A stretch of 64,000 bases of DNA. It comes from an uncultured Mobiluncus sp. (GTDB taxonomy: Bacteria > Actinomycetota > Actinomycetes > Actinomycetales > Actinomycetaceae). The stretch is taken from positions 124,001-188,000 of the forward strand of contig NZ_CALUCZ010000001.1 of the NCBI RefSeq assembly GCF_943914685.1, read 5' to 3'. The notes below the pieces were generated by a model, which searched no databases, was not told where the DNA came from, and worked only from the letters and a program-made list of their open reading frames with translations. The translations under genes and the position numbers were made by a program. Shown piece after piece: positions 1 to 8,598 of this stretch; within the stretch, counting starts at the first letter, position 1, and every line of letters starts with the position of its first letter.

Positions 1-297
1 CGATCCCGCCGGGTTCGCGCCGGATTGGAAGCCGAAGAACTGGAGGATTTGGGCGGACGCGACCCGATGCATTCCGGACAGCGCCGCGGCGGGAAGAACT
101 CCGGTTCGGGACACCGGAAATCTGAAAAAGGCCGTGGACCACGCAAGAACGGCAAGAAGAAACACGACGTCAAAGACGGCGGGAAAACGACAGCGCGCGG
201 GGCCGGCGCGGAACCTGCAAAGAAGGAACGCCAACGCAAACGCACTCGTCGTCACAAGTCTGATAAGGATACAAAAGGTAAGGGAGACCACCGATGA
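1..297 (+). CDS. 3' end of a CDS with a basic C-terminal tail
   Basis: The reading frame is open from the first base, so this is the C-terminal end of a gene that starts outside the window. The visible ~98 residues are very rich in Lys, Arg, Gly and Asp and have no predicted fold. Tails like this occur on actinobacterial RNA-binding proteins such as helicases, pseudouridine synthases and RNA methyltransferases, but nothing here identifies the body of the protein. A TTG at 25 is an in-frame start candidate without a convincing ribosome site, so I read it as internal. The stop overlaps the next start in an ATGA arrangement (294-297), which suggests translational coupling with the following membrane protein. 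Confidence 0.6.
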   Translation, partial: RSRRVRAGLEAEELEDLGGRDPMHSGQRRGGKNSGSGHRKSEKGRGPRKNGKKKHDVKDGGKTTARGAGAEPAKKERQRKRTRRHKSDKDTKGKGDHR

Positions 298-800
298 TTG
301 ATCACCTCACCCCTTACGAGGGCGTTATTTTTGGCGCTTTAATCGGATTGGGCATCGTCTCAATGCTCTCAGCCGAAGAAAATACCCAGACCGTGGGAGC
401 TTGCCTGCTGGCAGCCGGTTTTTGGGGTGGAGTCATTGCGTTGGTGCGCGCCTTGGTACATCGCGAACCCGGCGGTCTGTATGTCATCTCCTTTGTGGCA
501 GCGTTGATTGCCGGCTTGATGAAGTTCTTTGTGTTTTCTGACCTAGGTAAAGACGGCGGAAACAGGGTCATCTGGACTTTCATCATCGGCATCGGTATCG
601 CCGGATTGGTTGGCACCGCTTTGAATGCTTTGATTCGCAAGCCCCCGGACGACCCGGAGGCCGCGGCGAAACAGGCCGCCCCGAATCTTGACGAATCCGA
701 GGAAGCCGCCCCCCTGCACGGGATAGATGAAACTGCCTCAGAGGCTGGCGCACCGACAGATGATTTTCCCCCGGAAGATTCCGCCCCGGGCTTGCCCTAA
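294..800 (+). CDS. small integral membrane protein of unknown function
   Basis: This encodes 168 residues. Four hydrophobic segments lie at roughly residues 10-28, 33-55, 63-85 and 98-118. A cytoplasmic-looking acidic tail rich in Pro, Glu and Asp follows (about 120-168). I do not recognise the family. The ATG overlaps the stop of the upstream basic protein by four bases (ATGA), so the two are probably co-transcribed and translationally coupled. The next gene downstream appears to have its own promoter, so this is likely the last gene of its operon. Confidence 0.7.
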   Translation: MIDHLTPYEGVIFGALIGLGIVSMLSAEENTQTVGACLLAAGFWGGVIALVRALVHREPGGLYVISFVAALIAGLMKFFVFSDLGKDGGNRVIWTFIIGIGIAGLVGTALNALIRKPPDDPEAAAKQAAPNLDESEEAAPLHGIDETASEAGAPTDDFPPEDSAPGLP

Positions 801-901
801 ATACCTGACACAACAGTCGCCTGTCCGGCCTAGGACGTCTCAAAAACAGAGGTTCTGGTGGTGACAAACGAGAAAACGGCCGCGGGCTGGTGCCGAGCGC
901 G

Positions 902-907
902 TAGACT
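902..907 (+). promoter_or_regulatory. leaderless -10 box (TAGACT) for the aminopeptidase P gene
   Basis: TAGACT is followed by 7 bases and then ATG at 915. There is no properly spaced Shine-Dalgarno sequence. A TANNNT hexamer 6-7 bases before the start codon is the usual signature of actinobacterial leaderless mRNAs. It decides the start at 915 over the GTG at 858. I see no clear -35. Confidence 0.5.
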
Positions 908-914
908 TGAGGGC

Positions 915-2429
915 ATGAGTGATCAAAAAGAATCCCGCGGCAAGAACCGCTCCCGTCAACCCCAGTCCAAAGAGTTTAAGAAGTTTATCGGCGAAAACTG
1001 GGGTCCACGTCCCACCGATGGCTACGAACGCTCCAGCGCCGCCCCCTACGCGCTGCAACGTCGCGTGAAGCTGGGGGAAAAGTTCAAGGGGGTGCGGCTG
1101 GTCATTCCCGCTGGCGCCCTGGTGGTGCGCAACAATGACTGCGATTACCGGTTCCGGCCCCATTCCGCTTTTTCCCACCTGACCGGCTTGGGGACCGATT
1201 TGATTCCCGATGGCGTGCTGGTTTTGAACCCGGTGCCCGAGGGGGAAACCGGCGAGGGCGGGGGGACCCACATCGCCACCGTCTTTTTCCGTCCCCGCGC
1301 GTCACGCGCTTCGGAAGAGTTTTACGCCGACTCCCGTTACGGCGAACTCTGGGTCGGGGTGCGTCCCTCGCTGGAGGAGTTCGAGCGTATGTGCGGGATT
1401 CCCTGTGCCCACCTGGAGACACTGCCCGACGTTTTGGCTAAAGATGCTGGTCAGCTCCAGATTGCCATGATTTCCACCTCCGATTCCCAAGCCGCGGCAG
1501 TCGTGAATCAAGTTCGGGAGCAAGCCGGGATTGACCCGGACGACGCCAAGAAATTGGACGATTTGCTCGAGGAAGCGACTTCGGAACTGCGCCTGACAAA
1601 GGACGATTGGGAAATCGAAGAGATGCGCAAGGCTGTCGCCGCCACCAAGGAGGGCTTTGAAGAGGCAATTCGTTCTTTCCCAAGGGCGGTAAAGCATTTC
1701 CGCGGCGAGCGCGTGGTGGAAGGGGCGTTCGGGGCGCGGGCTCGGGAAGTCGGCAATGGCTTGGGCTATGACACGATTGCAGCCTCCGGGGAGCACGCCG
1801 CGACCCTGCACTGGATTAACAACGATGGCGTGGTGCGGGAGGGCGACCTCATCTTGATCGATGCCGGGGTGGAGCTCGATTCGCTGTACACCGCGGACAT
1901 CACCCGAACCCTGCCCATTAATGGTCATTTCAACGAGGTCCAGCGCCGGGTTTATCAAGCGGTTCTGGACGCTGCCGACGCGGCTTTTGACCAAGCGAAT
2001 CAGCCGGGTTGTATTTTCTCAGATGTCCATAGTGCCGCGATGCGCGTCATCGCGCAGAGACTTGACGAGTGGGGTCTGCTGCCGGTCTCCTGGGAAGAGT
2101 CGCTGCAGGAGGACGGTCAGTATCACCGCCGGTGGATGGTGCATGGCACTTCACACCACCTAGGCATTGATGTTCATGACTGCGCCCAAGCGCGCCGCGA
2201 AATGTACAACGGGGCTAGGCTGGAACCCGGCATGATTTTCACGATTGAGCCCGGACTGTACTTCCGTAAGGACGACTTGGCGGTTCCCCCGGAATACCGC
2301 GGCATTTCCGTGCGCATCGAGGACGATATTCTGGTGGGACCCGGCGGCAAATGCGAACGTATCTCCCAAAATATTCCCCGCACCGTGGCTGACGTGGAAG
2401 CCTGGATTGCCCAGGTGCAAGCGGAATAG
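915..2429 (+). CDS. pepP: Xaa-Pro aminopeptidase (aminopeptidase P, M24B)
   Basis: This is a 504-residue cytosolic metallopeptidase that removes an N-terminal residue preceding proline. The N-terminal AMP_N domain (about residues 55-200) is followed by a pita-bread M24 catalytic domain. The dimetal ligands are recognisable in order: Asp in LIDAGVELDS, Asp in TADITRTLP, His in HGTSHHLGIDVHD, Glu in FTIEPGLYF and Glu in SVRIEDDI. The length is typical. I chose the ATG at 915 because a -10 box lies 7 bases upstream; the upstream GTG at 858 would add 19 unlikely residues. A GC-rich stem-loop without a T tract lies directly after the stop (2430-2467). The next gene, a PHP phosphoesterase, is co-directional. 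Confidence 0.92.
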   Translation: MSDQKESRGKNRSRQPQSKEFKKFIGENWGPRPTDGYERSSAAPYALQRRVKLGEKFKGVRLVIPAGALVVRNNDCDYRFRPHSAFSHLTGLGTDLIPDGVLVLNPVPEGETGEGGGTHIATVFFRPRASRASEEFYADSRYGELWVGVRPSLEEFERMCGIPCAHLETLPDVLAKDAGQLQIAMISTSDSQAAAVVNQVREQAGIDPDDAKKLDDLLEEATSELRLTKDDWEIEEMRKAVAATKEGFEEAIRSFPRAVKHFRGERVVEGAFGARAREVGNGLGYDTIAASGEHAATLHWINNDGVVREGDLILIDAGVELDSLYTADITRTLPINGHFNEVQRRVYQAVLDAADAAFDQANQPGCIFSDVHSAAMRVIAQRLDEWGLLPVSWEESLQEDGQYHRRWMVHGTSHHLGIDVHDCAQARREMYNGARLEPGMIFTIEPGLYFRKDDLAVPPEYRGISVRIEDDILVGPGGKCERISQNIPRTVADVEAWIAQVQAE

Positions 2430-2538
2430 CGCCGCGGCTGCCCCGATTTCGGGCGGCTCCGGCGCTGTCTGACGCTCCCGGGAATCCCGATGGTCGAACG
2501 CTAGGCCGGCCCCACCGGGGAATCGTAAGGAAGTGGAT

Positions 2539-3417
2539 ATGGCCCTGAAAATCGACCCCCACGTGCATTCCGCGCTCTCCGACGGCACGGATTCTCCGCG
2601 TGATTTGCTAAAAAAGGCACGTGTTGCCGAGTTGGACGTGATTGGGGCGGTGGATCACGATACGTTCGATCACTGGGAGCCGTTTCGTGCCGCCCATGCC
2701 GAGTTGGCGGCCGAAAGGGCCTGTCCGCCCGCGATTATTTTCGGTACGGAAATCTCCACGAGCGTGGACCGCTGTCCTGTTCACCTGCTGAACTATCTGC
2801 CGGATCCCCACCGCGGCGCGGTGAAGGAAATTTTAAAGAACGCCCACCACGACCGTCTGGAGAGGATGCGGCGCATGGTCGCAAAGATCAACCAGGATTA
2901 TCCTCTGACGTGGTCAGAAGTCCAGGCGGAGATTACCGGATTGACCCCGGGTCGTCCGCATATCGGCGACGCCCTGGTGCGGAAAGGCTATTTTCAGACC
3001 CGTTCCGAGGCGTTCGAAAAGGTCCTAAATCCCGGCTCCCCCTATTACGTATCGCGCCCGATTATTGACAGTTTTGCCGTCCTCGAGGCTATCCTGGCTG
3101 ACGGCGGAGTTCCCGTGCTGGCTCACCCGTTCTCGGTGACCCGCAGCAAACGGAGGCTGGACCCCGCCGTGGTACGCAAATTCTCTCAAAACGGCCTGCG
3201 GGGCATCGAAGTCAACCACCGTGAACATGACGCTCCCGCCCGCCAACTGGCCACGGATTTGGCCCGGGAACTCGATTTATTTGTCTCCGGGGCTTCGGAT
3301 TATCACGGGGCGGGAAAACCTAATCAGCTGGGGGAAAACACTATGCCCGAGACGAGCCTGCGCCAGATTCTCGCCGCGGGCGCCAGCCCACTGTTAGGCG
3401 AGCTGCCGCTGAGTTAG
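2539..3417 (+). CDS. PHP-domain phosphoesterase
   Basis: This 292-residue PHP-superfamily protein belongs to the TrpH/YciV-like group, which includes 5'-3' exoribonuclease (RNase AM) and nucleoside bisphosphate phosphatases. Metal-binding motifs appear in the expected order: HVHSALSDGTD near the N-terminus, AVDHDTFDH, the Glu of GTEIS, VLAHPFS, and SDYHGAG near the C-terminus. The ATG at 2539 has the ribosome site AAGGAA 6 bases upstream, which is better placed than for the GTG at 2533. The gene ends tail-to-tail with the acyltransferase on the other strand, overlapping it by four bases (3414-3417). The exact substrate cannot be read from the sequence. Confidence 0.85.
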   Translation: MALKIDPHVHSALSDGTDSPRDLLKKARVAELDVIGAVDHDTFDHWEPFRAAHAELAAERACPPAIIFGTEISTSVDRCPVHLLNYLPDPHRGAVKEILKNAHHDRLERMRRMVAKINQDYPLTWSEVQAEITGLTPGRPHIGDALVRKGYFQTRSEAFEKVLNPGSPYYVSRPIIDSFAVLEAILADGGVPVLAHPFSVTRSKRRLDPAVVRKFSQNGLRGIEVNHREHDAPARQLATDLARELDLFVSGASDYHGAGKPNQLGENTMPETSLRQILAAGASPLLGELPLS

Positions 3418-5555
3418 GAACCACTGTCAGGTTTGGTGGCGAACTGCTGTAGCGCGTCGTGGACGGTCGCGGCATAGATGTCTTGCCCGGCCGGGCCGGG
3501 GTGGACTTCGTCGCTGGCTAACAGGTCCACGTGCCCGGCGATGGCGCTGTCCCAGCTGGCAACTTTCACTCGGTCAGGGTGGGCTCCAGCCAGGGCATAC
3601 ATGGTTTGGTTCGAGATTTGAATCCACTCCTGGGAGGCTCGGCCGTGACCGGTCACGAACACGAACTTGGTCTGGGGGAACTCGGCGAGCAGAGCTTCGC
3701 CGTCTCGCGCTCGAAACGTCGAATTTGTGGCTAGGGCAAAGACCACGTAGGGACGCAGCGTGCCTTGGGCTTGGCGAGCCCGCATGATGCCCACACCTGC
3801 CGCTGAACTGCGTGATACCGCCGCGTCTATGGTGGCACCGGGCAGAGTTTGGGCGAGTTTCGGCGCCGCGGCGAGGGTCACTGAGTCCCCGATAATGTCG
3901 ACTTGGTCCCCGGTGATTGGCGCAGTAGTTTCAGAAGGATTGGTTGACGTGGTTGGCTTATTTTGGGGAGTTGGCTCAGATGTTTTTTGCCCCGCACCGG
4001 TTTTCGAGTGGTGTCCGTCCCCCGACTTTTCGCTATGGATAAAGTTCGCTCCGGCTTCGACCAGTTCTTCGGCAGCGGTTTTTTCCGGGGCTATAGAGAT
4101 AGAGATGACCAGCGGCAGTACCGCCACCACGGCCGCCATCCAAACCAGGGAGCGCCGCCACCACGGCACCCGCAGCCGGGAGGAAACTGCCGGGCTCACG
4201 GCCTTCTGCGGGCGCGGCGCAAACCAACGTTTCCAGGTGACGATTAAACCGTTGCGCCGCATGGGATTTTCTACATATTTGTAGCTCACAGATGCCGCCA
4301 AAATCGATACCACGGCAATAATCACCAGCGCCGCCCACTGGGGTATATCCCGCCACAGACTGTTGACCAGCATAAACACTGGCCAATGCCACAGGTACAG
4401 GGAATAGGAGCGCACGCCCAACCATTGCAGGGGCGGCCACGACAACAGTTCGACCAGGACCTGACCCGGTCCGCTCACCCCGGAGACTTCCTCCAAACAA
4501 GCCTGAATAATCCCAATGGTCAGCACGCTAACCGCCAGCACGCCCCACGGATAGGTGAAAGGGTCGCTGTCACGAAGCATCAGGAAACTCACGAACACCC
4601 CAACCATGCCGACCCAAGCCGCCAAACCGCGCAACCGGGCTGTGGAACGATCCAGGTAATGCGGGGTGTTTTCCAACGCCAAAGGGAACAGCAACGCCAA
4701 AGTCGCCCCCAGCATCAGCCCGAACGCGTGCGTGTCGGTGCCCTCGTAGATGCGGGTCAGGTTCCCTCCCCCGGCTTTCAGCACCGCCATTTCGCTCACG
4801 GAAGCCAGCGCCAGCACCGCGGGCACCAGCCACCGATGCCGGGTGGAAATCAGGAAAGCGAGCAGCAAAATCAGGGGCCACACCAAGTAAAACTGCTGCT
4901 CCACCGCCAGAGTCCACATATTTGCGAGGAATTGGGGGTTGGTCCGGTCAAAATAGGAGCCCCCAAAAGCCACGTTGACCCAGTTATAGGTGTAAGTCAG
5001 GGTTCCCAGGACTTGATACCAGATGCCCACCAGGAAATCTCGGTTCACCACGGCTGCCAGCGGCACGGTCACCAGCACGGTCAAGGTTACGGCGGGAACC
5101 AGTCGCCGGAAGCGTCGCAGCCAAAATGCACGGACATCGATGCGCCCGGTGAGGCGCTGTTCGCGCGTGAGCAGGGCCGTAATCAGGAATCCCGACAGCA
5201 CAAAGAACACGTCGACGCCCAGGAATCCTCCCGGCAGCCAGTTCGGGGCCACGTGGTAAACCAGCACCGCCAACGCTGCCAAAGCACGAATCCCGTCCAG
5301 GCCGCGCAGCTGATAGCGCGGCATTTTCGGGTCTGTTGCAGCGGGGTCTGTAGGGGATGGCACAGTGTTGTGAGCCTGCGCGGGTGCAGTACCCTGGAGG
5401 GCCACGCGAGTGGTCTGCTCGCTGGTCTGAGAGTCAGTAACGGGGGTTTCACCCCGTGTGGCGGGCTGTTTCGGGCGAGGTTCTTGCGGCGACGGGGCCG
5501 GCGCGGCGGGACGGGGGCGCCCCCTCGGCTGGGACTCGCCGAATCGAAAAAGCAC
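3414..5555 (-). CDS. OafA/YrhL-type acyltransferase with C-terminal SGNH domain
   Basis: This 713-residue membrane protein should transfer acyl (often acetyl) groups to cell-surface carbohydrate. It opens with about 75 cytoplasmic Pro/Thr-rich residues. An acyltransferase_3 domain of about ten membrane segments follows (about 80-470), with the hallmark stretches LVYHVAPNW and GVDVFFVLSGFLI. After one more membrane helix and a Thr/Pro linker comes an extracytoplasmic SGNH hydrolase-like domain, with IIGDSVT as the serine block and DEVHPG as the Asp-x-x-His block. The start is a GTG preceded by GAGGAGG. This fusion resembles peptidoglycan, teichoic-acid and exopolysaccharide O-acetyltransferases. 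It stands alone here, so the acceptor is unknown. Confidence 0.88.
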   Translation of the reverse strand: MLFRFGESQPRGRPRPAAPAPSPQEPRPKQPATRGETPVTDSQTSEQTTRVALQGTAPAQAHNTVPSPTDPAATDPKMPRYQLRGLDGIRALAALAVLVYHVAPNWLPGGFLGVDVFFVLSGFLITALLTREQRLTGRIDVRAFWLRRFRRLVPAVTLTVLVTVPLAAVVNRDFLVGIWYQVLGTLTYTYNWVNVAFGGSYFDRTNPQFLANMWTLAVEQQFYLVWPLILLLAFLISTRHRWLVPAVLALASVSEMAVLKAGGGNLTRIYEGTDTHAFGLMLGATLALLFPLALENTPHYLDRSTARLRGLAAWVGMVGVFVSFLMLRDSDPFTYPWGVLAVSVLTIGIIQACLEEVSGVSGPGQVLVELLSWPPLQWLGVRSYSLYLWHWPVFMLVNSLWRDIPQWAALVIIAVVSILAASVSYKYVENPMRRNGLIVTWKRWFAPRPQKAVSPAVSSRLRVPWWRRSLVWMAAVVAVLPLVISISIAPEKTAAEELVEAGANFIHSEKSGDGHHSKTGAGQKTSEPTPQNKPTTSTNPSETTAPITGDQVDIIGDSVTLAAAPKLAQTLPGATIDAAVSRSSAAGVGIMRARQAQGTLRPYVVFALATNSTFRARDGEALLAEFPQTKFVFVTGHGRASQEWIQISNQTMYALAGAHPDRVKVASWDSAIAGHVDLLASDEVHPGPAGQDIYAATVHDALQQFATKPDSGS

Positions 5556-5633
5556 CTTACCTCCTCATGACCGCCGCGAATACAACAAGCGTTAAGCCTA
5601 ACGCCCTAGTGTGAAAAAACCCAGCGCTGGCAT

Positions 5634-5639
5634 TAGCAT
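5634..5639 (+). promoter_or_regulatory. leaderless -10 box (TAGCAT) for mrp
   Basis: TAGCAT is followed by GAAGGT (6 bases) and then the ATG of mrp. The purine-rich GAAGGT abuts the start too closely to act as a ribosome site, so a leaderless transcript is the better reading. Confidence 0.5.
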
Positions 5640-5645
5640 GAAGGT

Positions 5646-6782
5646 ATGACATTACCCACTACAGATGAACTGATGAAAGCCCTGGAAAAGGTCATTGACC
5701 CCGAGATTCGCCGGTCAATCACCGATTTGGACATGGTCCAGGAACTGAAAATTGACGAATCGGGCCACGTTTTTGCCCGCATCGCCCTGACTATAGCGGG
5801 ATGCCCCCTGCAGGCTCAGATTGAGCAAGACGCCAAAGCGCGCCTGGCGGAAGTTCCCGGCGTGACCTCTGTGGAAGTGGAAATGGGCGTCATGAGCCGC
5901 GAGGAACTCGACCGGGTGAAGGAAAAGCTGCTGGGGGCTCGGCCGGTCATTCCTTTCACTCAGCCGGACTCCCTGACCCGCGTTTATGCGATTACTTCTG
6001 GAAAAGGCGGGGTCGGCAAGTCCTCGGTCACCGCTAACCTAGCGGCCGCGATGGCGGACTCCGGCCTGAAAGTGGCGGTTTTGGACTGCGATATTTACGG
6101 GTTCTCGATTCCGCGTATGCTCGGCCTAGATGACGCGGCCCCCACCCCGGTGGGAGACATGATGATGCCCCCCACCGCCCACGGAGTGAAAGTTATTTCT
6201 ATGGGTATGTTCGTTCCTGACGGACAGCCGGTGGTATGGCGCGGCCCGATGCTACACCGGGCTTTGGAACAGTTCCTGTCCGAGACTTTCTGGGGAGACT
6301 TGGACGTGTTGCTGCTCGATCTGCCCCCCGGCACCGGCGACGTAGCGATTTCGGTGGCACAGCTGCTGCCGAACTCGGAAATCATCGTCGTGACCACCCC
6401 GCAGCTGGCCGCGGCCGAAGTCGCCGAACGCGCCGGCTCGATTGCATCGGGCACAAATCAAAAGGTCGTGGGCGTGATTGAGAATATGAGTTACCTAACC
6501 GGGCCGGACGGTTCTCGCATCGAGGTCTTTGGGACGGGCGGCGGCGAACAGGTGGCCTCTCGGCTGTCTCAGATTCTGGGTTACGAAGTTCCGCTTTTGG
6601 CTCAGATTCCGCTGGAAGTCGCCTATCGGGAAGCCTCCGATGGTGGTGAGCCCCTGTCCATCAGTGAGGCCGCCAAGAACGGACAATCCGTCGCCGGGGC
6701 GGCTTTGCGTTCCGCGGCCACGACTTTGAGCAAGCGGGCACGCAGCCTCAAAGGTCATCGTCTGAACGTCACCGTGAAATAG
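5646..6782 (+). CDS. mrp: Mrp/NBP35-family iron-sulfur cluster carrier ATPase
   Basis: This 378-residue cytosolic P-loop protein of the ApbC/Mrp family is thought to hold and transfer Fe-S clusters. The N-terminal ~85 residues are a MIP18 (DUF59) domain. The ATPase domain has a deviant Walker A, SGKGGVGKSS, at about residue 118-127, DCDIYGFSIPR as switch region and LLDLPPGTGD as Walker B. The usual C-terminal CxxC cluster motif is absent: no paired cysteines are visible in the last 100 residues, as in some actinobacterial members. It is a single gene between divergent and convergent neighbours. Confidence 0.9.
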   Translation: MTLPTTDELMKALEKVIDPEIRRSITDLDMVQELKIDESGHVFARIALTIAGCPLQAQIEQDAKARLAEVPGVTSVEVEMGVMSREELDRVKEKLLGARPVIPFTQPDSLTRVYAITSGKGGVGKSSVTANLAAAMADSGLKVAVLDCDIYGFSIPRMLGLDDAAPTPVGDMMMPPTAHGVKVISMGMFVPDGQPVVWRGPMLHRALEQFLSETFWGDLDVLLLDLPPGTGDVAISVAQLLPNSEIIVVTTPQLAAAEVAERAGSIASGTNQKVVGVIENMSYLTGPDGSRIEVFGTGGGEQVASRLSQILGYEVPLLAQIPLEVAYREASDGGEPLSISEAAKNGQSVAGAALRSAATTLSKRARSLKGHRLNVTVK

Positions 6783-6846
6783 CTCCCGACACCGCGGCGG
6801 TTCAGGTAAGCTTTCCAGCCCGACAGTTCGGGCGGTCGAAACGCTG

Positions 6847-7506
6847 CTAGCGGTTCTTGATTGCGACCAGCAACCCGTCGCCAACCGGCAGCAGGTTCTC
6901 AGTCCATTCTGGGGACTCCTGAATGTAGCGCAAGACCTCGCGCATCGCCACGGTGTCCGGTTCGCGCCGGGCGGGGTCGGCTACCGAATCATTCCACATG
7001 GCGTGGACCAGGACCAGCAGCCCTCCCGGGCGCAGAGCCGGGTTTAACAGTTCGACATAGGCTTGGGTTTCGCCAGGATCCCCGTCCACCACGGCCATGT
7101 CGTAGGCTCCCCGGCTGAGGCGTGTGAGGACTTGCAAGGCACGTCCTGTAATCATGCGCACCCGCGTGAGCGAGATACCCGCTCCCGTCAGGATTTCCTT
7201 AGCAACCGCGTGCAGTTTTGGCTCCACATCGATAGTGGTTAACACCCCGTCAGCGGGCATTCCGGCCAGCGTCCACAGGGCAGACACTCCGGTTCCGGTC
7301 CCGATTTCCAGCACGGAACGAGCTCCGGAAGCCCCGGCCAGCATTCGCAGCGCCGCCCCTACTCCGGGTGACACCGGCACGGAACCGAGTTCCCGGCCTC
7401 GCTGCCTAGCGATGGCTATGGTTTCGGATTCCGGTAAAAATTCTTCCGCATAGAACCAGCTAGCGGTCTTATCGATGGAAATTTTAGACTCGTTGAAACG
7501 CGGCAC
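6847..7506 (-). CDS. class I SAM-dependent O-methyltransferase
   Basis: This 219-residue Rossmann methyltransferase belongs to the catechol/caffeoyl-CoA O-methyltransferase-like family (compare Rv1220c of M. tuberculosis). The SAM-binding motif I is VLEIGTGTGVS at about residue 66; MAVVDGDPGE is the acidic metal/SAM motif, followed by LRPGGLLVLVHAMW. The GTG start shares its last base with the stop of the DUF3117 gene upstream (7506), so translation is probably coupled. The methyl acceptor is not known. Confidence 0.85.
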   Translation of the reverse strand: MPRFNESKISIDKTASWFYAEEFLPESETIAIARQRGRELGSVPVSPGVGAALRMLAGASGARSVLEIGTGTGVSALWTLAGMPADGVLTTIDVEPKLHAVAKEILTGAGISLTRVRMITGRALQVLTRLSRGAYDMAVVDGDPGETQAYVELLNPALRPGGLLVLVHAMWNDSVADPARREPDTVAMREVLRYIQESPEWTENLLPVGDGLLVAIKNR

Positions 7507-7673
7507 TATTTCAAAAACTTCTCTAGTTCCTTAGCTAAGGTAGCGACTTCCTCATCGTTGAGTTCAATCACCAAACGACCGCCCCCATCAGCAGGAATAC
7601 GCATCACGTTACAACGCGGTTCTTTAGTAACTTCCAGGGGTCCGTCCCCGGTGCGGGGTTTCATGGCTGCCAT
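7506..7673 (-). CDS. DUF3117 micro-protein
   Basis: This 55-residue open frame matches the actinobacterial DUF3117 family: it begins MAAMKPRTGDGPLEV, has CNVMRIPADGGGRLVIE in the middle and ends in a charged helix. A purine-rich AGAGGGA precedes the ATG, and a strong promoter lies further upstream. The family is nearly confined to Actinobacteria and has no established function. The stop codon overlaps the GTG of the O-methyltransferase by one base, which ties the two genes together. It falls below common length cut-offs and is easily missed. Confidence 0.85.
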   Translation of the reverse strand: MAAMKPRTGDGPLEVTKEPRCNVMRIPADGGGRLVIELNDEEVATLAKELEKFLK

Positions 7674-7707
7674 TTGTCCCTCTTTTCGAAAACGGCTTTA
7701 CCCCTCT

Positions 7708-7735
7708 ATTATACGGGAAGTTCCGGCGTTGATAA
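7708..7735 (-). promoter_or_regulatory. sigma-70-type promoter for DUF3117-methyltransferase operon
   Basis: On the minus strand, TTATCA (7735-7730) and a perfect TATAAT (7713-7708) are separated by 16 bases and lie 35 bases upstream of the DUF3117 start. This leaves room for a short leader containing AGAGGGA. Confidence 0.55.
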
Positions 7736-7793
7736 GGAATTCCTTATTTTTATCCTGGTATCAATGGGGGCCGGCCTGGGGAATCAGCTTTGA

Positions 7794-8516
7794 TTAAAGT
7801 GTCTTTGGCAGGGTGTTCTCTATCACGGTGAGGGCATCTTCGGCAGTATCTACCACCTGAATGATGGAGGCCTCAGCAGGGCTGACCATACCTTCCTCTA
7901 CCAGGTGATGACGCACCCACCCTATGAGCTCGTCCCAAAAATCGTGTCCGACCAACACTATGGGATATTGCTGAATTTTACTGGTTTGACGTAGCGTAAC
8001 GCATTCAAAAAGTTCGTCCAAGGTTCCGAAACCGCCCGGTAGAGCCACGAAGGCTTGGGCATATTTCACGAACATGGTCTTGCGCACAAAGAAGTAGCGA
8101 AAGTCAATCCCCAAATCAACGTACTCGTTGATTCCTTGCTCGTGAGGCAATTCGATTCCCAGGCCGATGGTCAGTCCATCGTTGTGGCGGGCTCCTTTGC
8201 TGACGGCCTCCATCAGCCCCGGACCTCCGCCGGTGATGATGGAGAACCCGGCTTGAGCAAAAACTTTGCCGATTTCCTCGCCGAGCCGGTAGTACTTCGT
8301 GCCGGGTTCGACCCGCGCGGAACCGAACACGGTGATAGCTTTACCGACATCGGCCAGAGACTCGAAACCGTCAACGAATTCCCCCATGATTCTAAGGACT
8401 CGCCACGGGTCCTCTTCGGTCCACTTCGGATCGACTTTCGAGCGCAGCAGGGCCTGGTCCGCCAATTCCTGGTGCGGCCCCCCGCCCCGGGGACGCCGGT
8501 TAAAAAAAGTCTTCAT
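7794..8516 (-). CDS. TIGR00730 / LOG-family Rossmann protein
   Basis: This 240-residue protein of the lysine-decarboxylase-like LOG family includes cytokinin riboside 5'-monophosphate phosphoribohydrolases and nucleotide 5'-monophosphate nucleosidases (PpnN relatives). The two diagnostic motifs are present: GGGPGLMEA and PGGFGTLDE. The frame stays open upstream to 8645, but the ATG at 8516 has AAGGAT 7 bases upstream and fits the family length, so I use it. The longer form would run into the next gene's 3' end. The physiological substrate in this organism is unknown. Confidence 0.85.
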   Translation of the reverse strand: MKTFFNRRPRGGGPHQELADQALLRSKVDPKWTEEDPWRVLRIMGEFVDGFESLADVGKAITVFGSARVEPGTKYYRLGEEIGKVFAQAGFSIITGGGPGLMEAVSKGARHNDGLTIGLGIELPHEQGINEYVDLGIDFRYFFVRKTMFVKYAQAFVALPGGFGTLDELFECVTLRQTSKIQQYPIVLVGHDFWDELIGWVRHHLVEEGMVSPAEASIIQVVDTAEDALTVIENTLPKTL

Positions 8517-8598
8517 GCGTAAATCCTTATTTCGGTTCTTTCGCCCGGGGCCTGCGGCCCTGGCTTTCCTGCCGATTTTTCCTTGCTTGGCAACCGTA

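Noticed and set aside
2430..2467. GC-rich stem-loop after pepP as a terminator
   Set aside because: A stem can be drawn, but there is no T tract and the following gene is co-directional, so I do not list it as a terminator.
4386..5570. Long plus-strand open frame (394 codons) opposite the acyltransferase
   Set aside because: It is His/Gln-rich, has no domain or start signals, and mirrors the codon pattern of the real gene on the other strand.
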